Made by a program: the position numbers and the translations under genes
Shown here: positions 19,086 to 30,600 of the stretch, piece after piece
How positions within the stretch are numbered: the stretch's first letter is position 1
How the letters are laid out: each line of letters starts with the position of its first letter
Source of the DNA: Certhia americana
Lineage: Eukaryota > Chordata > Aves > Passeriformes > Certhiidae
Direction: 5' to 3'
Assembly: GCA_018697195.1 (NCBI GenBank)
Contig: JAGMWU010000044.1
Location: 341,408-405,407 of the forward strand
DNA: 64,000 nt
Notes under the pieces: model-generated
What the model was told of the DNA's origin: nothing
What the model saw: the letters and a program-made list of their open reading frames with translations, nothing else
The model's database searches: none

Positions 19086-22000
19086 TATATATATATATGT
19101 ACATATATATATACACATATATATGTGAACATGTATATATTCATGTATATATTCATGTATATATTCATGTATATATTCATGTATATATTCCTGTATATAT
19201 TCATATATATATTCATATATATATATATTTATATGAGCATTTTTCCAGGCAGCAATGGACAGAACAAGAGGACACAGTCTCAAGCTGCGTCAAGGGAAAT
19301 AGAGGTTGGATATTAGGAAAATGTTTTTTACGGAAAGAGGGATAAAGTACTGGAATGTTCCGCCCGGGGAAGTGGTGGAGTCACCATCCTTGGATGTGTT
19401 TAAAAAAAGATTGGATGTGGCACTCGGTGCCATGGTCTAGTTGAGGTGTCAGAGCATGGGTTGGACTCGATGGTCTCGAAGATCTCTTCCAACTTAGAAA
19501 TTCTGTGATTTTGTAATTCTGTATTAAGTGGAGTGGTTACAGGTTGTGGTTACAGGAAAGCTTGGCTCGGAGAGCTTGGTAGAATTTTACAGAATCACAG
19601 AATGGTTTTGGTTGGAAGGGACCATAAAGCTGATCCTGTTCCAAGCCCCAATGTCCAACCTGGCCTGGGACATTTCCAGGGATCCAGGGGCAGCCACAGC
19701 TGCCAGGGCCTGCCCAGCCTCCCAGGGAAGATTTGCTTCCTAAAATCCCACCTAAACCTGCTCACTTTCAATTTAAGGGCATTCCCCCTTGTCCTGCTGC
19801 TCCATGTCCCTGGGAAAAGCCTCTTCCCATTTTAACAACATATTGTGAGCGTGTATAAGGCTTTAGTCTAAAAATATGTGCTGTGTTTGTGCGTTCAGGA
19901 TTTGTGTCAGGGGTTTCAAACATTGTTGGATCTGCCCTGGAATGTGACCTGAGCCTTTGGTTACTGAGAGCTGGGTGCTTCTCCCCATACAAAACGTTGT
20001 TCTAAGTGAGGAAAAGGAGGTGAAAAATGAAAATTATGGGTTTTTTTTACAAACGAGCAGGGGTGGGGGAGGCTGTGGCAGCCCACGACAGTGGAAAAAT
20101 CCTGTGCCTGAACCAGTTCCACTTGGCACTGCTGGAAACAAAACTGCAAGTGAGCTTGTTTGACTTCCAGGATTAGCAGTGGAAGTCCCCTGGCACTGCC
20201 TGCAGCTAGTCTGAATTATTTAAGTGAATGTTGGATTTCTCTAAATGTGTCACTAAATGCCAGAACTGGTCTGAGTAAGGCTCTTCTTGATCTCTGCTTT
20301 TTGCTGCTGTTGATGTGTTTGTGGTTGGGAATTATTTCAGGCATTGCTGGGAAGGGATTTATGGAGCGTGTCAGTGGCTGAGTGCTCTTCAGGAAGCAGA
20401 GAAGCTTTTCAGAAGTTCAGTGGGTAAAGAGAAGGTTTGCAGTGAGGGAAAACAAGACTAGAAATGCTGTTGGAGTTGGTTCTGCTTAAAACTAGGGTTT
20501 TTTTGCTATTCAATGAAGAGATTATTTTGCACTCCAGAGCGATGGTGGCGATCTCGGAACCTTTCACAGCCAGGTTAAATACTTCATTGACATTCCAGTA
20601 AAGCTCTCAAAACCAAAACAAAGCTGTTTAGAGGAGTTCTGCCTCGGTTGCCCTGGATTATTGTTCTGTGAAGAGGATTTCAGCTGATTTCTGCTCTTTG
20701 CTGCACTCCTGCTCGTTGCTGAAACAGCTTCTCCTCAGTCCTTGCACAGCCAGCACATTTTTTTTCTGTCTGCAGTGCTGTTCATGCAGACTGATTTTAT
20801 AATCTGCTCACTTTATTGGGAAGCCCTCTGGGGAGCTGCAGCTTGGCATGAAGTTTGGCCTAGGCTCAGGGCTGTTATTCAATATGTTTTTTGTCTCTTT
20901 AAAATGCGTGGTGACAGCGTTTGACTCTGAGGATCCCTGGGGCAGGTCCTGTTGTGCTGCAGGCTCTGACCCTGCAGCACTGGGCAGCTCTTTACATCAT
21001 CTCTGAGGAGAGAAAAGGTTAATTAAGGTTTCTTTTTTTTTTTTTTTTTTTTGGCTTCTGGGCAGCTCACTTGGGGTGGTTTTATCAGTGAACTGCCCCC
21101 AGAGCCTCGATATCCTCTGGTTTCATTTGAGATGTGCAGCATGAACACATTTAGTGTTAGAATTTAGTGTCAGAGGGGAATTCTTTCCTGCTTCTACCTG
21201 GAATTACTGAAAGTGTGTGCTCGTGGTATGGCAGAAGCAAAACTGTTATTTCTAATGTTTGCCATTTTTAAAATGCATCAGACAAAGGAAGTTCAATGCA
21301 AAATCTACATAAAAATTAAGAATTGATGTAATATTTTACTGTGAGGTGTCTCAAACGTGTTTGTTGGTCTGCTGATTCCAGGTTTTGAGCTTTATTTGTT
21401 CCTTGGCGAGGGCAAGAGAGGGAATCTTTTGTAATTCAATTAAGAAGAAAACTTTTGTCCAGTGGTCTGCTGAGGGCTGGCTAGAGCAACTTCTGGAAAA
21501 TTTGATTCTGAATGAATTATATTTTATGAGTTTCGTAGTGAATGAGGCATTTTGATGCAGAGGCATGAGGATTCATGTGTGGATGGGAGAGGAGGGTCAG
21601 GTGAATGAGGGATGCTGCCAGTGGCAAATGTCCCACAAGAGTCACAGTGCCAGTGGCTCAGGGGTTTTGTGTTCCACTCTCTCTTCCTGGAAAGCTGAAG
21701 TTTGAGTTGGCTTAAAAAACACGGCTTGTCACTTTCAGTTTTACTTTTAGTGCTCCTTTGTAATGCTTCAGAACTTGATCCCTTTTTTTGTCTCCTGGGG
21801 AATGTGAAATAATCATCACCCTTCCTGTAAGGCCGGAGGGTCAGATTTGAATTTAAGCCAGGTATAATTTAAAAAGGAATTCTTAAATCAGCTGCTTCCT
21901 GCACGGACTTATTTTCCTTTCCCATTTCTTTCAGTTCCTTGATGACTTAAACAGGTGGAGTGTACTTCTGATTTCTCCCTTTATTCACCCTGAGAAGCTG

Positions 22001-24625
22001 CTGCCAGCAGAACACATCGCTTTTGTGACAGAAAGCATTTCTGCTCAGGCAGAGAACTTGCAGAAGGGACCTGACTCTTCAAAGGAGGTGAGAAACTCTC
22101 TTTGTTTCTTGCATAGAAGGGGGTACAGATGGGTTTTGATGTTATTTGGGATAAAAAGGGAACTGCTTCATTGAAATCACTGTTAATAATTAAGCTCTAT
22201 TTTGTGTTTCAAAGAGACCCAGAGACATTTTTTGAGACTTTTCAGGAGCATTTTTCTCTGGCTCTGGGTGGGAATTGCCCCCCTGCTCTGGAGACAGATT
22301 GGGAGGAATTTGAATTGAAGAAAAGGCTCCAGGGAGACCTCAGAGCCCCATCCAGTGCCTAAAGGGGCTCCAGGAGAGCAACTCTGGGCAAAGCTTGGAG
22401 GGACAGACACAGGGAATGGCTTCCCAGTGCCAGAGGGCAGGGATGAGTGGGATTTTGGGCAGGAATTCCCTGTGAGGGTGGGCAGGGGCTGGCACAGGGT
22501 GCCCAGAGCAGCTGTGGCTGTTCCTGGATCCCTGGCAGTGTCCCAGGCCAGGTTGGACACTGGGGCTGGAGCAGCCTGGGGCAGTGACCCTTGTGGAAAA
22601 TCCTTCTCCTGCTTTTTGTTAAGCCCCCTTTAGGCCCTGGAAGGCTGTGAGAGAGCAGAGCTGGATCTCACTGCCCTCAGGGAAGAGGAGCAAAGGACAG
22701 ATGTGCACATCAGGGTGTGTCTGTGAAGAGTGTAATAACATCTGGGCTGCCTGCTGGCATTCCAGAGCTTTTCCATGAGTCAGGCTCTGCCCCTGGCTGG
22801 GTTTCCCCCTGTGGCCATGGGTGAGGTGCTGCCCTGAGTGTCCCTAAAGGGACACATCTGTCACCCTTGTCCCCTACAGTCGGGTTTCAGGCTCCTTCTT
22901 GGAGCTCCACGGAGCCAAGGATTTGCCCTGATGCAAATCTTCTGATCCTGGTTCCACTGGGAACACTTTCCTTGGAGGAAACCTGAATTAACTGGTTTGG
23001 AAATGATTTTATAGGTGGAGTCCATCCAGGTGGGCTCTGCTTCTGGAGATGAATGAGCTGTGCCCTCCCTCTTGTCTCAGAGTGTACCTGGCCAGTGCTG
23101 GACCAGCTCAGATGGAAGACTTTTATTTTATTTTTTTACTTTTTGTAGCAGAAAGATCCTCAAAAACATCTGCATTGAAGCTCTAATTCTTTTGTGGTTT
23201 CTTGGGTTTTTTTAACCTGCTTGGGTTTGCTTTTGTTTTCTTCAGGATGGAAAATTTTGCATTCTTATGTGGACATTAATAATTAATTTGATTTAGAAAG
23301 TGATAGTCCAGACAGAAAAAAAACAAACCCCAAAACTAAAGAGGAAAAAGACTGCTGGTTTATTTTGTTTATTGTTCTTTCTGTGTGAGCACAGTAAAGT
23401 GCTCTTAATTTTGATACCTCTGGCTGTCACCATAGCCAGGGGCTGTGGGAACACATTGCTCTTGGGGGAACTTCTGTCCAGAAAACCCATTTTTTGTAGG
23501 CCTGTCAGTGATCTGTGACTGGTGAAAATGAGGGAGACTCAGAAAACAGGAATATGAATAATGTCTCATCTCTTGCTCAGAGCTTTCATCCTTTATTCTG
23601 ACAGAATTTTGATTTGGAATTGTAGCAGGAAAGCTGGAAAATATCCCCTGAGGGTTTTTGCTCTGCTCTGGAGCCAGTGGATTGTTGCCTGAGCAGGATT
23701 TCAGGGTCATAGGTTTTGGCAAGAGCTTTACTTTGTGAGGTATTTCTGTGGCTTCACTTTATTTGCCCTGTGCAACAATTACTCCGTTTTACAGCTGAGA
23801 TTTTTTACTTGGTACCACCAAAGAAAGATCAAGAGCATCAGCAGATCTTCCTCACAGTTTCCAGGTGTGAGTGTTACCTGCTTGTGCCTGTTCTTTGGAT
23901 AAGGAAGGATATTTAAACACTCTGATTCTCTCATCCTCCACCCCAGGCAGTCACATTGAGCCTGGGAAGTGCTCTGGTGGTGCAGAGCTGGAGTTTTACC
24001 CCAAAATTAAAAGTGGTAAAGCCCCACACACTGCTCCCCTTTTCCTTTTGGAAAGGGAATTTTTTTTCACTTAGGGTTAGCAGAAATCATGGATCAGAAG
24101 ATACCCAGCCAGGTTCCTTGTTAAATATAAATATGAGATATAAATATGGACTGAGCCCCCACCTGCAGAGCTGCCCCAGCACAGGGAGGAGCTGGAGCTG
24201 CTGGAGAGACCCCAGAGGAGGCAGCAGGATGAGCAGAGGATGGAGCAGTGTGAGGAGAACCCCTTGGCTTTATCTGGTTCTTCTTCTCAGGGTCAGGATT
24301 AAAAGCACCAGAGACAGAATTCTTGTTGGGACTTGGACATTTATTATTTCTTAATTAAACCTCACTGATTTTGAATGTTTTTATATGTTAAGTCAACAGA
24401 GTAGAAATGGAGTATAGAGTTATGTTTTCAAGGTCTTTTTAAGCTTCAACTACTTAATTATGGATGTTAACTAATTTATTTTTATTTTTAACTCAGTAAC
24501 TAATTACTTGTGTTCCTATGTACTAATTACTGCTGGATTTTTTCAACCAGTTACACAAAATTACTCAAATTTGTGAAAAAGAAGTAGGAGAAGAAGTAAC
24601 TTAGCTTCTAAACTTTCTATCTTGT

Positions 24626-24664
<39 letters not shown>

Positions 24665-27600
24665 GTATATATATATAACTATATTTCAAAATCTTTACAT
24701 TCTAAATTTTTTACTCTGTAAGATAACACACTTCTATCCAACTGCATACTCACAATCTCAGTGCTCTCACTCAATTTTGGGAGCCTTTCCCATGGCCTCA
24801 GGTCAATGCAGTGTGTCTGTGAGGCTCAGTCCCTGGCAGCACAGAAAATCTGAAATTCTCTGTGCACAGGGTTCTGACAATGCAGCTCTGCTGGCAGGAA
24901 AGGCTGGCACAGCTGGCATTGTTCAGCTGCACAGGAGAAGCTTTGGGCTGAGCTCAGGGTGGCCTTGCAGGGCCTGAAGGAGCCCCAGGAAACGTGGAGA
25001 GAGACAATTCCCAAGGGATGCAGGCACAGGACACAGGGAATGGCTTCAAAGTAGGATTTGATGGGATTTGGGGCAGGAATTGTTCCCTGGGAGGGGCTGT
25101 TCTGGAATTCCCAGAGCAGCTGTGGCTGTCCCTGGATCCCTGGCAGTGTCCCAGGCCAGGTTAGATTTTTTTCTTGGACCAACCTGGATTAGTGGGAGGT
25201 GTCCCTGGGAATGGAATGATTTTTAAGGTTCCTCTAACCCAACCCAACCCATCCTGGGATTCTGGGGCTGAATGATCTCATTTGGATGATCTGATTTGTG
25301 CTAATCAGAAACTGTCTTTGAGAATGACTTAGAAAGAACCATTAGGGCTGTTTGTCCTTTCTTCTTGTTCCCTTGGGAAATACCACAGAATCAAAACTTG
25401 GAGCTGGATTCTCTTGGATGTTGTGTATACCATTGAATTGCAGTAAATAAAAAGGTGAATTAGGCTGATGGTCTAATTATGAACAAGCAGAATATCTGAC
25501 AGCTCACCCTCAGTTTGTGCATTCAGAATAGGTTTTTCCTTTCTTCAGTCAGTGTGTTTTTCAGCTGGGCTGTGGTGCTGAAAAGGTGAACCTCTTGGAA
25601 GTGGTGCCAAAGTGCTGCAGCTGCTCTGTGGGACTTGCCCTTTATCTCCCAGTTTTTGGAGCATGGCAAAAGCTGATTTTTGTGAGGTTATGAAGGCAGG
25701 TGCTGCTTCCTTATCTCTAAAAATTCTTTCATGGGAGAACGGCTGGTTTGTGTATCCAGTTGTGTCTCCTACTTGTGCAATGTTTCTTTCCTGGAAAAAG
25801 GAATTGTTGATAAACATCTTGAACCCTCGAGGTTTAGCTAATGCTTCTGATAGTTTTTATTAAACTCTTGTAGTTGACTTTTGTTCTTTTTATCAGCATT
25901 CTTGCTTGGAGTTTGTGCTGAAGGCAACAAATCCAAGTAGAATTTTTCTTACAGAATGTGACAACGCTCTGCTGCCATTTTGGATGTTGATCTTTGGGAA
26001 TGATTCCTTTGTCCTCCCAGTTTGCTCCCAACACTTGGTGTGGATTGTTTTCTTCCATCAGGGCTCAAAGTTTGAACCCTCCCTCAGTAAATTCTTCGGG
26101 TTGTATTCAATTCTCCTGCAGCTCCTCTTGCAAACTCACAGTATTGTTGATACCTGGGGTTTTTTCCATAACCTTTCCCAACTGAAAGCCATCCATATGC
26201 TCTGTTCTAGATTGTGAAGTGGTCAGACTTTTGTTCACCCTTGGCCTATAAACCTGGTGAACCTTTTAAGTTAATTGCTGAAGCCAGTGTAGATAATTTC
26301 AGTAGCCTGGGAATAGCCTTCCTGGAAGACAGGCTGCAGATGGATAACGGGATGGTGCCACACAGGATTGTTTGTAAGTATCCTCCTGATCATTTTTAAT
26401 AGCACAACACGCTTGCTTTATGGTTGTTTTAGCACTTTGGACCTACCTGAAAATTTTACATTTCTTTTGGCAGAGTTTTTTTGCCATTGGGATTCCAGGT
26501 AGTTGATCCCTCTGTAGCTCTGCTTTAATTTCATAGGATTGTGGAACGATTTGGGTCGGAAGGAAACTTAAAAATCATCCATTCCCACCCCCTGCTGTGG
26601 GCAGGGACCCTTTCCACTACCCCACGGTGCTCCAAAGCAGAAATTAGAAAATAATTTCTCTAAGTCTTGTTTGTTAGATTAACCAGTCTATTAAAAAAAA
26701 AACCCAAAAAATCCCAAGCTGGAATTTTTTCTTTTTTTTTTTTCATATTTGAATTTAAAGTGTATTCAAAGTTGAACGTGGATTGAATACAATTTGGTTG
26801 GGCTTTTTGTTTGTTTGTGGAGTTTTTATTTGCTTTGCTGGTTTCTTTTTTTTTTTTTTTTTTCAATGTAGATCAGAGTGCACTGGCAGAAATTAAGGAA
26901 TGACAAAATCCACAGCATTTAGCCGAAGTGCAAGAGGACAGGAATATTCTCCCAAAGAAATCTGAGGGGAAATTCTGTCTCTCTTGGTGCTGTTCTGCAT
27001 AAATATTCCCCCAAGGAAGGATGGAAGCTGAGAGGGTCCCAGTCACTCCCTTTTTAAAATGATTTCTGCCTCTTTTTGCTTCCAGTGCTGTGTGGAAGCT
27101 GCTCCAGAGCAGGCTGGGGGAGGCTCTAGATGGAATAACAGAGGTTGGAAGCTGTGAAATTCCCTTGGGATATTAAAAAAAAAATCTTGCTTCATGTTTC
27201 TGCTCCAAAGGGGATGCGGTTTCATAAGGAAAGGGATTGGAGTTGAGTCTGAGGTGTTGCAACAGAATTTTGTTAATCAGGTTTCTCCTTGAATTAAAAG
27301 CATAATAAATGTATTTGGTTTTGTGTGAGTGGAGAAGGATTCAGTAAAATTTTTCAGATTTGGCCTTGAAGTGTTTTCATGGCTCAGCAGCTGAAGAAAC
27401 CCTCCCTTGTGAAGAGTTATTTTTTCTCTCTTCTTTGCTCTGCACATTTCTTGCTGGCTATAATCATCTTTGCTCTTCTCTTCTCACTTGCATTTGCTAC
27501 GAATTATCTTTGCATTTCTGTCATTTCCAGGGGAAAAGGGGAATTTTTAACCGTTCTTCTTATTTTCTTGTTTTCCCTTGGATTCTTAGCTCCAAATCTT

Positions 27601-30600
27601 GCTGTGGGTGATTCTCTCTCCATTTCTGCAGACTGAAATCAATTCTAAATATCTTTTTACTTCCTCTTCTTGTGCCTAGCCTTTATCTGCAGTCTTCAGC
27701 AGTGCAAGGGATCTGGTTCAATATCAGTCTTACCCAATACCACCACTTTATTAGCTTATTTCAAAATAGTTTATTTCAAAAGAGCAGCAAGTCATTTTAA
27801 ACCCTGCCCCCTTTAGAAGAGCAGTATTTTTCCAGAGGTATTTTATTTTCTTCATTTTGTCTTTAGATTAATGGTGTGAGTGTAAATCTCTGTTGTTCTG
27901 AGGGGGAAATAGGATTTGTTGAGTCAAATGAGTGAAATTCCTGCTGTTACAGAGCATTTGTACTGAAATTAAAATCTGCTGTTAATGATATGTATCGTAA
28001 CATTTTTATTCTCATTGTTCTAACCCTTTTTTGCTTTCCTTTACCTTTTCCAGCTGTCCATTTAGAGGAATCTGCCCTGAAGGAGTTGGCACAGGAGGCA
28101 CCATCGGTGCAAGAGAAAAGCACAGACATGGATGCAGTAACTCCTGCTGGGAAATCAGGATTGGGACAAAGTGAGGAGGAGAAATCTGAGCTGGAAGAAG
28201 AGAGGGAGCAGGAGGAGACAGGAGCTGGGGAACACCACCTATTGCACGTTTCCAGCTGCCACGAGTGTCTGCAGCTTGAGAACAGCACCATTGAGTCGGT
28301 GAAATTCGCCTCTGCAGAAAACATTCCAGAGCTTCCCCATGACTGCAGCAGCAGAACGGAGGAGAAGGAGGATGAATGTCTGGAAAAAGGGATGAAAAGC
28401 ATCAACCTCGCTGGGAAACCCCCTAATGTCTTGATTTACCTGGGCTCTGAGGCTGCCAAAGGGAGGTTTGAGCAGGTGAAATCAGTGCTCAGGGAATGCC
28501 TCGATGTGGAGAGGTACACCATCTACCAGCTGCACCAGGAGCAAGTGCTGAGAGATCCCTGGATTGACAACTCCCTGCTGCTGGTCCTTGCCACAGAGGA
28601 GCCCATTCCTGAGGGGAGCCACAAGCAATTCATGAAATTCCTGTCCAAAGGGGGGAAGATTCTGGGTTTTTCTTCGTCCTTCACGTTTGGGGGCGTGCAG
28701 ATAAAGCGGAAGAACAAGCTGAGGAAAGCTGTGCATGAGCTGGTGGTCTCCAAAAAGGACAGCACTGAGGTGAAGCTGAACCTCCTGGTCAGTGGCTGTG
28801 TTTTTGAGGAAGGGATGAAGGGAGATCCCAGCAGAGTGAAGGTGTGGAGTCGATTAAATAATGCTGATAAAGACATGGTTATTGTGCATCTGACTCATGG
28901 CAGCAGTGGAGGAGAAGCCATCCTTTCCCAGGTACTGTGAGCAGGGAAGAATTCATTCCCTCATTGCTGCATGGTGTGCAGTCTTAAAAAATTGTTCCCA
29001 TTGCATGTTCTTGGGGATTCCTGTTGAGGGGAGGTGTGGGAATCATGGAATGGTTTGGGTTGGGAAGGGAAGCCATGGGCAGGGACCCCTCCCACTGTCC
29101 CAGGCTGCTCCAACCCCAATGTCCAACCTGGCCTGGGACACTGCCAGGGATCCAGGGACAGCCACAGCTGCTCTGGGCACCCTGTGCCAGCCCCTGCCCA
29201 CCCTCACAGGTATAAATGGATGTCCTGGATTCCCAAGGGATCCAAATGCAGGGTGGGTTTCCCTTGGTGTTAAACACAGGGAATGTCACTGCTGTGAAAA
29301 CACAATTTCTTATTTTCACCGTGGAGCCAGGCATGTGTGGATCAGGCAAGATCACAGAGGGTGGTGAAACAAAGAACAGTTTCGTGCAGGAAGCAGGAAT
29401 TTTACTCATTAATCTATGGAAATGTCTCCAAGGGGTGCCAGATTTCCCAGTGGTGCCCAGTGACAGCAATGGCCATAAACTAAACCACAGAAAGTTCCAC
29501 CTGCACATGAGGAGGAATTTCCTTCCATGGAGGTGGCAAAGCCCTGGAACAGCTCAAGGAGGTGATGGAATCATTCCAAACTTTCTGGAGTCATCCCAAA
29601 TCCACGTGGACACTTGGCTGAGTGTCTCCTGCTCCAGGTGACTCTGCCTGAGCAGGGGGTTGGAGTGGGTCATCTCCAGAAGTCCCTTCCAACCCCAGTT
29701 TTTCTGGGATTCTGTCATCTTCCAGAGCAGAGCTTTCCCTGTGGGCCTGCTGGTAGTGGTACAGGAATACAGTTTGAGGAGATATTGGGAGGTGGGGAAT
29801 AAATCCCACATAATCCTTACAAAAGTATAAATTGTAGCAAAGGAAGAAGTGCAGAATAAACCTTGCTGGAAACTGTTTTGTCTCCTGAGTCCTTATTCAG
29901 GCTTTAAAACTTTAAATGTTTAACATTCATCACTTATCAAATAGCTCAGAGAATCTGAGGGGTGGAATTGGGGGGTAGTCTAGGATGAGACAAAATCATT
30001 CATTCCACTTAAAAATAATATCCCAGGAAATAGGTGCTTTTCCAGTCTTACAATACTGTGATCTCTGGTTAAAAACCCACCAAAACAGCCAAAGAAAACC
30101 CTCGAAAAAATTAAACAAATTCTCAAAAACTTAAACAGAGACGTTCAAGTATTCATAATATTTTTTTCTTAATTTTTCCTTCTGGATAATGGGTGAGGAA
30201 ACTTCCATGGGAAGGTCAGTGTTGGTCACTGATTATTGAAATGATTTAAATATTTCCATCTGAAATTTGGAGTGATGGAAAGGCTAATCAGGGGCACCAT
30301 CAAGTTTAGAAAATAAATCTGCCAAACACGTTGAGAAAAGCAGAGCAAGATTTATTTTCCACTATTAAGTTAAGGAATATAAAAGATGAACAGGCTTTAT
30401 GAAAGGTTCTGTTTTTATCAATATTTTAAGTTGGGAACTTCCTCAGGAGCCCAGAGCACTGAAATTTACCTGCTTGAGGGTCAGGTATCAAGACTCTTGC
30501 AGCAGTTGTGGAGCTCAGAAATATTCAGGGGGTTCTTAGAAGTGTTTTTTGTCTTTTATCAGCTGAAATCTGCTGGATTTTTGGGAACTCTGTTAGGCCC

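Larger units (their letters stand above)
18785..21934 (+). other. HLCS: HLCS intron 1
   Basis: Contains the end of the CpG island, a TA-rich array, and two facing CR1 pieces. Positions 19840-21934 hold no feature I can name beyond T-rich tracts (T22 near 21030). Confidence 0.8.

Noticed and set aside
19022..19345. Tyr/Ile-rich frames
   Set aside because: They are translations of the TA-rich microsatellite.
25906..26217. Open frame running into HLCS exon 3
   Set aside because: No similarity to HLCS, good acceptor at 26210, and phase continuity with exon 2 needs the exon to start at 26211.
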